From positions 1 through 5,176 of the forward strand of contig DIGA01000065.1 in assembly GCA_002419365.1 (NCBI GenBank): a stretch of DNA of 5,176 nucleotides, read 5' to 3'. The notes under the pieces are model-generated. The model saw nothing but the letters and a program-made list of their open reading frames with translations. It ran no database searches and had not been told where the DNA came from. The position numbers were made by a program, and so were the translations under genes. The stretch comes from Mageeibacillus sp. UBA5734 (GTDB lineage: Bacteria; Bacillota; Clostridia; Saccharofermentanales; UBA5734). Shown here piece by piece: positions 1-5,176 of the stretch; the first letter of the stretch is position 1; each line of letters begins with the position of its first letter.

Positions 1-518
1 TCACCATTCCGGACTACACCAGTCGCACCGTGGCGGAGGCCAGGGCGGAACTGGAGCAAATGTATGGCTTCAAGGTCGACATCGTCTATGAGTACTCCGA
101 TCTTGCCAAGGAAAAGGTGATCAAGACGATCCCCTCGGCTGGACAGAGCATTGCCAGCGGCAGCGCCGTGACATTGGTCGTCAGTGACGGCAGTCCGATG
201 GTCACCATGCCCAATTTGACGGGCATGAACCTGGCCGTAGCCCAGGCAGAAATTGTCCGCAACAATCTGGTCAATGGACCCACGGTCAACATCAATCCGA
301 TCTATGATCCGGTCACTGGCCAGCCGGTTGGGTTCCCACTCGAGCAATTGTTTGTCATCAACCAGGAGATCGCCCCAGGCACCTCCATCATTGCCCAGAC
401 AGTCATCAAAATCACCTATGGCACATTGTCCGACTATGTCTTCCATTTGGGCTCCTATCCACCTGGCTACGTCCCGGCAGAGACACCCCCGCCAGTTGAA
501 ACAGCCCCGCCGGCCTGA
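1..518 (+). CDS. prkC: PASTA-domain Ser/Thr protein kinase (PrkC/StkP type), C-terminal part only
   Basis: Only the last 171 codons are present (first full codon at position 3), so the cytoplasmic kinase domain and membrane segment lie upstream of the window. Counting from that codon, residues 1-63 form a PASTA domain: TIPDYTSRTVAEAR at the start, a central GFKV strand, and the IPSAGQSIASGSAVTLVVSDG-like end. Residues 64-140 look like a second, longer PASTA domain (VTMPNLTGM start, INQEIAPGTSI, VIKITYG end) with an insertion around residues 99-114. A proline-rich tail (YPPGYVPAETPPPVETAPPA) ends the protein. PASTA domains of this family sit outside the cell and bind muropeptides or the D-Ala-D-Ala stem of peptidoglycan. 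The partner genes rsgA-rpe-thiN follow at once, as in the B. subtilis prkC locus, which is why I assign a kinase rather than a PASTA-bearing penicillin-binding protein. That assignment is by context, because no kinase residue is visible. Confidence 0.85.
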   Translation, partial: TIPDYTSRTVAEARAELEQMYGFKVDIVYEYSDLAKEKVIKTIPSAGQSIASGSAVTLVVSDGSPMVTMPNLTGMNLAVAQAEIVRNNLVNGPTVNINPIYDPVTGQPVGFPLEQLFVINQEIAPGTSIIAQTVIKITYGTLSDYVFHLGSYPPGYVPAETPPPVETAPPA

Positions 519-550
519 CCGATGACAAGACCCATGGACAGTGCGAGACC

Positions 551-1492
551 GTGAGCGATTTCAGCCCGGCCAGGATTATCAAAGGTGTCGGCGGCCAGTA
601 TGTGCTTGCCGGCCAGGATGGAACAACTGGCGTGGCCAGCGCCCGTGGCTTGTTCCGCAAAGATGGGCAGACACCAACCCCCGGGGATTTTGTCGAGGTC
701 ATTCCCAGCGGCGATCCCGACAATCCCTGGCGCATCCTGAAAATTCTGCCGCGCAAAAATGAACTGGTCCGGCCGACCATCGCCAATCTCGACTGCCTGA
801 TCATCACCTTGTCCTCAACCGATCCCGCACCTGATTTCCAGCTGGCAGACAAGCTGCTCACCGTCTGCTGGCTGCATCAGATCGAGCCGATCCTGTGCAT
901 CACCAAAACCGACTTGCCAGATAACCAGGCGGACCAGATCGCCCAGGCCTACAAGCCATCCGGTGTGACCATTGTCCGGACCAATCCAGACGACGGTGCC
1001 AGCCACGACTCTTTGCGCCACCTGCTCAAAGACCGGGTGGTCAGTTTTGCCGGCCAGTCCGGTGTGGGCAAATCCACCCTGCTCAACCAATTGTTTGGTG
1101 TTGAAAAAATGGAAACAGGTGAAGTCAGCGACCGGATTGGCCGCGGCCGCCACACCACCCGCCATGTCGAATTATTTCCGTTTTCTGGTGGCTATCTGGC
1201 AGACACACCTGGTTTCACATCCCTGGAGCTACCTGAATTTGGGGTCACAGGGCCTGACCTTGAGACCGGTTACCCCGAAATCAAGGCCATCTCGGACCAG
1301 TGCCGCTTCACGGGCTGCCGCCATCTGGGAGAGTTGGGCTGTGCGATTGATCGTGCTACAATAGATCCCGGCCGGCTGGCCCGCTATCGCCAGTTCCGCA
1401 CCGAACTCGACCAGATCAAGCCCTACAGTCAGCCCCGCAACACGATCCAGGCCAAATCTCCCAGCCAGACGCGCGGCCGCACCCGCCGCTGA
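551..1492 (+). CDS. rsgA: Ribosome small subunit-dependent GTPase A (RsgA/CpgA)
   Basis: A 313-residue circularly permuted GTPase that helps 30S subunit maturation; it binds the subunit and hydrolyses GTP there. Residues 1-70 match the OB-fold region (GRIIKG-like start, ARGLFRKDGQTPTPGDFVEV). The G motifs come in the permuted order typical of the family: G4 as TKTD (118-121, usually NKxD), G1/P-loop GQSGVGKST (168-176), G2 GRGRHTTR (197-204) and G3 DTPG (218-221). The C-terminal zinc site is C251, C256, H258 and C264. The tail is Arg-rich (RGRTRR). The start is GTG at 551: the frame remains open further upstream but has no other usable start codon before it, and the OB fold begins directly after. 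There is no good Shine-Dalgarno sequence, so translation may be coupled to upstream reading. It lies 32 nt after the kinase gene; the B. subtilis homologue is a known PrkC substrate. Length is normal for the family. Confidence 0.96.
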   Translation: MSDFSPARIIKGVGGQYVLAGQDGTTGVASARGLFRKDGQTPTPGDFVEVIPSGDPDNPWRILKILPRKNELVRPTIANLDCLIITLSSTDPAPDFQLADKLLTVCWLHQIEPILCITKTDLPDNQADQIAQAYKPSGVTIVRTNPDDGASHDSLRHLLKDRVVSFAGQSGVGKSTLLNQLFGVEKMETGEVSDRIGRGRHTTRHVELFPFSGGYLADTPGFTSLELPEFGVTGPDLETGYPEIKAISDQCRFTGCRHLGELGCAIDRATIDPGRLARYRQFRTELDQIKPYSQPRNTIQAKSPSQTRGRTRR

Positions 1493-1503
1493 AAATACGA
1501 CCC

Positions 1504-1508
1504 GGAGG
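1504..1508 (+). promoter_or_regulatory. Shine-Dalgarno site of rpe
   Basis: GGAGG lies 6 nt before ATG 1515 and fixes the rpe start. It contrasts with rsgA and thiN in the same cluster, which lack an evident site and may depend on translational coupling. Confidence 0.85.
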
Positions 1509-1514
1509 CTTCCC

Positions 1515-2195
1515 ATGATTGACCGCTACAACAAAAACTCCAGTGAGATCCTGCTCTGCCCATCGATCCTGTCCGCCGACTTTGCCGCTCTCGGCGCGGC
1601 CGTCGAACAGGTTGCCGATACCGCTGACATCATCCACGTCGATGTCATGGATGGCCATTTCGTTCCCAACCTGACCCTGGGCCCACCCGTGCTTGGCGCC
1701 ATCCGCAAGCGCACCAGCCTGCCGCTGGATGTCCATCTGATGGTGACCAATCCGACCGACCTGATCGAAGCCTTTGCCCAGGCTGGTGCTGACACGCTCG
1801 TTGTCCACGTCGAGGTCTGCACCCATTTGCACCGTGCCATCCAGCAGATCCGCGCCCTCGGCGTCACCCCCGGCGTCGCGATCAATCCCGGCACCCCGCT
1901 GGAAGCCCTCGACGAAATCCTGCCCTACATTGACATGGTGCTGCTGATGACGGTCAATCCCGGCTTTGGCGGCCAGAAATACATCCCGACCATGACCGAG
2001 AAAATCCGCCGCCTGCGCCGCAAGATCGATGATCTTGGCCTGGACATCCACATCCAGATCGATGGTGGTGTCGGTGTCGACAACATCCGTGAAAATGTCG
2101 CAGCCGGTGCCAATATGATCGTCGTCGGCAGCGCCTGCTATGCCAAGCCAGATCCGGCAGCTGCCCTGGTCGAACTGCGCGCAGCAGCCCGCTGA
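1515..2195 (+). CDS. rpe: Ribulose-phosphate 3-epimerase
   Basis: A 226-residue TIM-barrel enzyme that interconverts D-ribulose 5-phosphate and D-xylulose 5-phosphate in the cytoplasmic pentose phosphate pathway. Signature stretches appear in order: PSILSADF (16-23), HVDVMDGHFVPN (41-52), LDVHLMV (71-77), VVHVE (96-100), VNPGFGGQ (147-154), IQIDGGV (180-186) and VGSACYA (204-210). Expected metal ligands and acid/base residues are H41, D43, H74 and D183, with D43 and D183 as the catalytic pair by family knowledge; the phosphate loop is at G184-G185 and G205-S206. ATG 1515 has GGAGG at 1504-1508, 6 nt upstream, the clearest ribosome site in this operon. The N-terminus carries about ten more residues (MIDRYNKNSS) before the first strand than many homologues. 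It lies 22 nt after rsgA and 11 nt before thiN. All key residues are intact. Confidence 0.97.
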   Translation: MIDRYNKNSSEILLCPSILSADFAALGAAVEQVADTADIIHVDVMDGHFVPNLTLGPPVLGAIRKRTSLPLDVHLMVTNPTDLIEAFAQAGADTLVVHVEVCTHLHRAIQQIRALGVTPGVAINPGTPLEALDEILPYIDMVLLMTVNPGFGGQKYIPTMTEKIRRLRRKIDDLGLDIHIQIDGGVGVDNIRENVAAGANMIVVGSACYAKPDPAAALVELRAAAR

Positions 2196-2206
2196 GTCCA
2201 GCGAAT

Positions 2207-2935
2207 ATGCCGGATAACCTGATACCGGTTCGCCACCGCATCGTGATCGTCCTCAGTGGCCAGATCGCCAGTGAGGACGGTTTTCGCGACCTCGTCCGCC
2301 AGCAGGATTTGCTGATCTGTGCAGATGGCGGCGCCCGCCATCTGCACCGGATCGGCCGGCTGCCCGACCGCCTGGTCGGTGACCTCGATTCGATCGATCC
2401 GGCCGATCTGGCCTGGATCGAACGAAACCAGATCCCAATTGTCCGTTTCCCCAGTGTCAAGGACGAAACCGATGCCGAACTGGCGGTCGAAGCCAGTCTT
2501 GACCTGCTGTGTGAAAAAAAAGGGGTGCAGCGAGATGCCTTGTCACCGGCAACGGTTGAACTTGTTTTCCTGGCCGTGCTCGGCGGCCGGCCTGACCATG
2601 TCCTGGCCAACCAGCTGATGGCCGTCAGACTGGCCGAGCGTGGATTTTCTATCCTGCTCAGCGATGGCCAGAGCCAGATCATCCCGGTGGTGGGACCCGC
2701 TCAGCTCACTCTGGAACATCCTGCGAACCCGGTCCAGTCCTGGGCAGTCTCCGCGATCCCGATCAGCTCGACCATCACTGGCCTGAGCTACACCGGTCTG
2801 AAATACCCCCTTGACCACGCCAATCTCGAACGTGGTAGCTGCCGGGGTGTCAGCAACCGGCCTGTCACCGGCCAACCCATCGAAATCGACCTCGACAGTG
2901 GTTCCATGCTGGTGATCATGACGCCCGAGGTCTGA
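2207..2935 (+). CDS. thiN: Thiamine pyrophosphokinase
   Basis: A 242-residue enzyme that transfers a pyrophosphate group from ATP to thiamine, giving thiamine diphosphate directly. Family motifs are CADGGA (38-43), GDLDS (58-62), KDETDAELA (85-93) and GGRPDH (126-131, usually GGRxDH), which form the ATP/Mg-binding catalytic domain. The C-terminal beta domain carries the thiamine-site-like stretch STITGLSYTGLKYPL (188-202) and RGVSN (213-217). The acidic residues D40, D59, D61, D89 and D130 expected for metal and substrate binding are present. The start is ATG 2207, 11 nt after the rpe stop. No good Shine-Dalgarno is visible, so coupling to rpe is likely. It is the last gene of the cluster and the hairpin at 2955-3001 follows. 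An A8G4 run at 2514-2525 lies in a poorly conserved stretch (EKKG, residues 103-106). Gene order matches the B. subtilis locus, where thiN also follows rpe. Confidence 0.95.
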   Translation: MPDNLIPVRHRIVIVLSGQIASEDGFRDLVRQQDLLICADGGARHLHRIGRLPDRLVGDLDSIDPADLAWIERNQIPIVRFPSVKDETDAELAVEASLDLLCEKKGVQRDALSPATVELVFLAVLGGRPDHVLANQLMAVRLAERGFSILLSDGQSQIIPVVGPAQLTLEHPANPVQSWAVSAIPISSTITGLSYTGLKYPLDHANLERGSCRGVSNRPVTGQPIEIDLDSGSMLVIMTPEV

Positions 2936-2954
2936 ACCCGAAAACAAACATCAA

Positions 2955-3001
2955 AAAGGCTGGCACCTGTGGCGATTCAATAGCCTCAAGTGCCAGCCTT
3001 T
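2955..3001. terminator. Bidirectional intrinsic terminator between thiN and the convergent aminotransferase gene
   Basis: A perfect 12-bp inverted repeat (AAAGGCTGGCAC at 2955-2966, GTGCCAGCCTTT at 2990-3001) encloses 23 nt. The stem can continue inward with mismatches, ending in GGC/GCC (2971-2973 / 2983-2985) around a 9-nt loop. Read on the minus strand the stem runs into TTTTT (complement of 2953-2957) and a T-rich stretch, a good terminator for the aminotransferase, whose stop is at 3032. Read on the plus strand the 3' arm ends in only TTT, so termination of the thiN operon would be weaker by the classic rule. Confidence 0.82.
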
Positions 3002-3031
3002 GTCGTGCATCCAGTCTGCGCAGGAACCTGT

Positions 3032-4207
3032 TCAGATCAGGCCGAATTCCTTGCCGATCGCAAGCCAGGCCGGTGCGGAACGCTCGATCATTTCATCTGG
3101 AACGGCGAAGCAAAGGCGGAAAAAGCCCGGGAAACCGAAGCCCTTACCGGGAACGACCAGGACATTGTGTTTGGCGCAGGCCGCGACAAATTCAGCATCG
3201 TCGGCGATGGGCGCTTTGGGGAAGAAGTAGAAGCCCCCATCTGGCCGCCGGACATCAAAACCTGCCACAGCGAGAATTTCATGCATGCGATTGCGGCGGG
3301 TTTCATAGCGATTGACATCCACACGGGCATCGATGGTTTTCGCAATCACCCGCTGCAGGAAAGCAGGAGCATTGACAAAGCCCAGCACCCGGTTGCAGAA
3401 GCCGATGGCCTGGATCAGGTTGGCGTAATCTTCGCAACGCGGACTGACACCGATGTAGCCGATCCGCTCGCCAGGCAGGGACAGGGATTTGCTCCAGCTG
3501 TTGCAGACGATGCAATTGGTCAGGTGGGCCAGATTATCCGGTGTCTGCTGACCATCAAAGGTCAGACCGGCATATGGTTCATCTGACAGGACATAGACCG
3601 TCTGGCTGGCAGATAGCAGGACCTTGTCCAGTGCCTCTAAAACTTTGATCGGGTAGATAACTCCGGTTGGATTGTTGGGCGAATTGATGATCAGCGCTTT
3701 CGTCCGAGGAGTCAATGCCGCTGCAACCTTTTCCGGATCCGGGAAAAACGTCTTTTCATCGCAGTTGACCACAACAGGTACGCCCCCGTGGTTTTGAATA
3801 TATGACAGGTATTCGACAAAAAAGGGAGCCAGCACGATGACCTCATCGCCGGGGTCGAGTAGTGCCTTCAAGCTGACATTGAGAGCTCCGGCAGCCCCAA
3901 CGGTCATGCAAACAGCCTCAGCCTTGACCTCCAGACCACTGCTTTTGGAGAGCTTGTCAGCCACGACCTGCCGCGTCTCCAGATAACCGGCATTATTCAT
4001 GTAGGCATGAAGACCTGGCCTGGGATCAGCTGCCAATTCCTGAAAAGCTGCAAGGACTTCAGCCGGAGGCTCCAAGTCCGGATTACCAATGCTGAAGTCA
4101 TAAACTTTGTCCGCACCATAGAGCGCTTTTAAGCGGGTTCCTTCTTCAAACATTTTGCGGATCATCGATCCCGCTGCCATATTTTGCGAAATTTTCTGGG
4201 AAATCAT
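3032..4207 (-). CDS. Pyridoxal-phosphate-dependent aminotransferase, class I/II (AspB-like), substrate unknown
   Basis: A 391-residue fold-type-I aminotransferase. It shows the N-terminal FSIGNPDLEPP motif (38-48), the phosphate-loop region VGAAGALN (103-110), SPNNPTG (176-182, N179 near the cofactor), SDEPYAG (208-214, D209 to the pyridine nitrogen, Y212 to O3'), and SWSKSLSLPGERIGY (237-251), where K240 is the PLP Schiff-base lysine. R364 in FFRLCFA is the likely substrate alpha-carboxylate arginine. Length and motif order are those of an intact enzyme. The start is ATG at 4207: GGAGG (complement at 4215-4219) sits 7 nt upstream and the family N-terminus fits. The frame stays open to 4408, but the extra 67 residues are hydrophobic, unlike the family, and would overlap the divergent gene. 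It converges on thiN and diverges from the thioesterase gene. Amino-acid specificity cannot be read from sequence; bacterial homologues are usually annotated only as aminotransferases. Confidence 0.93.
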   Translation of the reverse strand: MISQKISQNMAAGSMIRKMFEEGTRLKALYGADKVYDFSIGNPDLEPPAEVLAAFQELAADPRPGLHAYMNNAGYLETRQVVADKLSKSSGLEVKAEAVCMTVGAAGALNVSLKALLDPGDEVIVLAPFFVEYLSYIQNHGGVPVVVNCDEKTFFPDPEKVAAALTPRTKALIINSPNNPTGVIYPIKVLEALDKVLLSASQTVYVLSDEPYAGLTFDGQQTPDNLAHLTNCIVCNSWSKSLSLPGERIGYIGVSPRCEDYANLIQAIGFCNRVLGFVNAPAFLQRVIAKTIDARVDVNRYETRRNRMHEILAVAGFDVRRPDGGFYFFPKAPIADDAEFVAACAKHNVLVVPGKGFGFPGFFRLCFAVPDEMIERSAPAWLAIGKEFGLI

Positions 4208-4214
4208 CAACCAA

Positions 4215-4219
4215 CCTCC
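4215..4219 (-). promoter_or_regulatory. Shine-Dalgarno site of the aminotransferase gene
   Basis: The minus strand reads GGAGG here, followed by 7 nt and then ATG (4207-4205). This fixes the start and argues against the longer open frame that reaches 4408. Confidence 0.85.
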
Positions 4220-4263
4220 ATCAAGCGAACAATCCATATGAAGTAGTATCGTTTGTGAAAACC

Positions 4264-4290
4264 ATGATACCATAAGGACCAGGGTGACAG
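4264..4290 (-). promoter_or_regulatory. Candidate promoter of the aminotransferase gene
   Basis: On the minus strand TGGTATCAT forms an extended -10 element (TATCAT at 4269-4264 with TG one base upstream). A weak -35 CTGTCA lies at 4290-4285 with a short 15-nt spacer; extended -10 promoters tolerate a poor -35. The transcript would start near 4257 and have a leader of about 50 nt before ATG 4207. Called by eye only. Confidence 0.35.
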
Positions 4291-4320
4291 AAAAAAATAA
4301 CAAAGATCTGAAATCATACG

Positions 4321-4343
4321 ATCTCTGGAGAGAGAGCAGGTGA
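4321..4343 (+). promoter_or_regulatory. Ribosome-binding region of the thioesterase gene
   Basis: Two overlapping start signals occur. GGAG at 4327-4330 is 9 nt before GTG 4340. AGGTGA at 4338-4343, which continues the anti-Shine-Dalgarno complement, is 5 nt before ATG 4349. The first GGAG also sits as the tetraloop of a perfect 5-bp hairpin, TCTCT (4322-4326) with AGAGA (4331-4335). Confidence 0.55.
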
Positions 4344-4813
4344 GTTACATGGCAGATACTTCCGGACATGATCAGGACATGAAAGAGAGGATTCTGGAAT
4401 CTTTGCAATTCCGGGCAACGCAGGCAGATTCAATCAATACGAGTCTGCCGTTGACATTTGTCAAAGCCAGTTATGAGCAAAAAACACTGGAAATGTCCGT
4501 GGAAGCTACGCCTTGGACACGAAATGTATCTGGAATCATGCACGGCGGTGCAATTGCAACTGCTTTTGACATCACCATGGGCCTTTTGTGCAAAGCCTAT
4601 GCAAATGTTTCGTTTTCCCCGACCATTTCCCTGCAGATCAATTTCTGCAAACCCGTTCCAATTGGCACCTGCCTGCACATCCAGGCCAAACTCAGCAGCG
4701 TCAACCGGAAATTCTTCCAAGTCCAGGCCGAAGCCTGGGCTGAAGACAATCCAGACACCATCCTAACCACCGCATCCGCCATCTTCTACCGCGCCAGCGG
4801 CGGGGATGTCTGA
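4340..4813 (+). CDS. PaaI-family hotdog-fold thioesterase
   Basis: A 157-residue (or 154 from ATG 4349) single-domain hotdog protein, likely a cytoplasmic acyl-CoA or aryl-CoA thioesterase. The family signature is clear: GIMHGGAIATAFDITMG (65-81), with H68-G69-G70 at the start of the central helix and D77 as the probable catalytic acid. Next comes the SPTISLQINFCKPVPIGT strand-turn region (93-110), the usual dimer and substrate strand, then LHIQAKLSSVNRKFFQVQAEAWAE and a final TTASAIFYRA strand. The first 30 residues (MADTSGHDQDMKERILE and on) are polar and probably helical. The start is uncertain between GTG 4340 and ATG 4349, each with a possible ribosome site. It is divergent from the aminotransferase gene and shares a roughly 130-nt upstream region with it. 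A hairpin with a T-rich tail follows the stop. The substrate cannot be inferred; the neighbouring aminotransferase does not settle it. Confidence 0.9.
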   Translation: MSYMADTSGHDQDMKERILESLQFRATQADSINTSLPLTFVKASYEQKTLEMSVEATPWTRNVSGIMHGGAIATAFDITMGLLCKAYANVSFSPTISLQINFCKPVPIGTCLHIQAKLSSVNRKFFQVQAEAWAEDNPDTILTTASAIFYRASGGDV

Positions 4814-4816
4814 GCA

Positions 4817-4859
4817 AGCCGGATGGTCCCCCCCCTGCCACCCGGTTCTTTGCTTATTT
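4817..4859 (+). terminator. Possible intrinsic terminator after the thioesterase gene
   Basis: AGCCGG (4817-4822) pairs with CCGGTT (4842-4847, one G-T wobble). After an A/C mismatch the stem continues as TGG (4824-4826) with CCA (4838-4840). The loop holds a run of eight C (4828-4835). The T-rich tail TTCTTTGCTTATTT (4846-4859) follows. The stem is short, so the call is moderate; the position, four bases after the stop, supports it. Confidence 0.45.
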
Positions 4860-5014
4860 CCGTGAAAGGCATGAAAAAATGCAGCGGATTCCAGCAAGAG
4901 TGGTCATGGGGTACAGAAGATTTGAGTCGTGCCAGTTTTGATTGCAGGTCTGGTTTGCTTTCACATCATTGAAGCTCCCTGGCCGGCAGGGCTGGCACCT
5001 TGGACGGAAAATTC

Positions 5015-5116
5015 CACTTTTGGGGTCGGTCCACCAAAACGGCACTAATCAAACGGGTCTCGAAGCCCCTGCAGCAGAGGCTTTTCCAGATCTTGCCTAG
5101 ATCTTCCCCAAAAGTG
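5015..5116. repeat. 11-bp perfect inverted repeat enclosing 80 nt
   Basis: CACTTTTGGGG (5015-5025) and CCCCAAAAGTG (5106-5116) are exact reverse complements. The 80 nt between them hold at least two smaller hairpins, so a transcript could fold into a long closing stem with internal arms. The left arm could instead pair with the nearby CCAAAA (5034-5039) through TTTTGG (5018-5023), giving two mutually exclusive folds. CCCCAAAAGTG also resembles the C-rich then A-rich tips of some insertion sequences. Confidence 0.6.
5063..5085 (+). terminator. Hairpin followed by TTTT, possible attenuator or terminator
   Basis: AAGCC (5063-5067) pairs with GGCTT (5079-5083). After a C/A mismatch, CTG (5069-5071) pairs with CAG (5075-5077) around a 3-nt loop. 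The 3' arm runs into TTTT (5082-5085). The T run is short and partly inside the stem, so it may be only an arm of a larger structure. Confidence 0.25.
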
Positions 5117-5162
5117 CTACGACAGTGTGTCCTGAAAGGACAGTTGCAACGAAAGGAAGGTG

Positions 5163-5176
5163 ATGGGACAAGCAAC
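5163..5176 (+). CDS. Possible start of a gene cut by the right edge
   Basis: ATG at 5163 opens a frame beginning MGQA and running off the window. AAGGA at 5153-5157 lies 5 nt upstream and GGAAGG at 5155-5160 overlaps it; a GTG in the same frame stands just before (5160). Only four full codons are visible, so the product is unknown. The evidence is the ribosome-like site alone. Confidence 0.3.

Larger units (their letters stand above)
4860..5162. other. Intergenic region without a convincing gene; several hairpins
   Basis: No open frame here looks like a protein: the two minus-strand frames (4854-5045 and 4966-5175) are rich in Cys, Pro and Trp, have no recognisable motif and no ribosome site that stands out. 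What can be seen is secondary structure: CCCTG/CAGGG (4977-4981 / 4987-4991, 5-nt loop), an 11-bp inverted repeat at 5015-5025 / 5106-5116, a hairpin at 5063-5083, a repeated AGATCT (5088-5093 and 5099-5104), a 6-bp stem with a GAA loop at 5128-5142, and the palindrome GTTGCAAC at 5143-5150. The region may be the leader or promoter of the gene that seems to start at 5163, or the edge of a mobile element. Confidence 0.6.

Noticed and set aside
1416..2051. 211-codon open frame antisense to rpe
   Set aside because: It lies wholly opposite rsgA's end and rpe, whose motifs are all intact. The length follows from GC-rich third positions, and the translation has no recognisable domain.
2319..2618. 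Alternative plus-strand frame inside thiN that a +1 slip at the A8 run would enter
   Set aside because: As a stand-alone gene it has no ribosome site, and its translation looks random; it matters only as a slippage product.
1954..2682. 242-codon open frame antisense to rpe and thiN
   Set aside because: Its product is dominated by Ser, Arg and Trp, typical of a shadow frame, and it overlaps two well-supported genes.
2990..3586. 198-codon plus-strand frame opposite the aminotransferase
   Set aside because: It begins inside the terminator hairpin and mirrors the C-terminal half of an intact aminotransferase; no family motif is present.
4208..4408. 67-residue N-terminal extension of the aminotransferase, resembling a signal or membrane segment
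   Set aside because: A clear Shine-Dalgarno site at 4215-4219 serves ATG 4207. The extension is not seen in this family and would overlap the thioesterase coding region.
4854..5175. Two minus-strand frames of 63 and 69 codons
   Set aside because: Composition is odd (Cys, Pro, Trp and Arg rich), no motif is visible, and they overlap the terminator-like and inverted-repeat structures.
4860..5176. tRNA, tmRNA, SRP RNA, 6S RNA, T-box or CRISPR in the right-hand intergenic region
   Set aside because: I looked for the conserved core sequences and regular repeats and saw none; the structure there remains unassigned.

Overview
The window looks like chromosomal DNA from a Gram-positive bacterium of the Firmicutes (Bacillota), most likely a fairly GC-rich member of the Clostridia. 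The main evidence is gene order. The C-terminal end of a PASTA-domain Ser/Thr kinase (PrkC type) is followed by rsgA, rpe and thiN in one direction, the same order as prkC-rsgA-rpe-thiN in Bacillus subtilis. The species-level guess is inference; no rRNA or other marker is present.

Layout. Positions 1-518 hold the extracellular PASTA end of the kinase (its start lies off the left edge). Positions 551-1492 encode the ribosome-assembly GTPase RsgA, 1515-2195 ribulose-phosphate 3-epimerase and 2207-2935 thiamine pyrophosphokinase. Gaps are 32, 22 and 11 nt, so this is very probably one operon. It ends at a strong hairpin (2955-3001) that also serves the convergent gene on the other strand. That minus-strand gene (4207-3032) is a fold-type-I PLP aminotransferase. 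A short intergenic region (4208-4339) separates it from a divergent PaaI-type hotdog thioesterase (4340-4813). The last 350 bases have no convincing complete gene. They are rich in inverted repeats and end with a plausible ribosome site and start codon at 5163, cut by the right edge.

How the genes fit together. The kinase senses cell-wall fragments through its PASTA domains, and in B. subtilis it is known to phosphorylate RsgA (CpgA), so signalling and ribosome maturation are linked. Rpe feeds the pentose phosphate pathway, whose transketolase needs the thiamine diphosphate made by ThiN; calling this a functional reason for the linkage is inference. The aminotransferase and thioesterase form a separate divergent pair of unknown substrate.

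I found no clear sign of a new biological system. The least explained part is the right end (about 4977-5176), where an 11-bp inverted repeat encloses smaller hairpins just before the candidate start. It could be a structured leader RNA or the end of an insertion sequence. A homopolymer (A8G4) inside thiN and an atypical last PASTA domain in the kinase also deserve a look.
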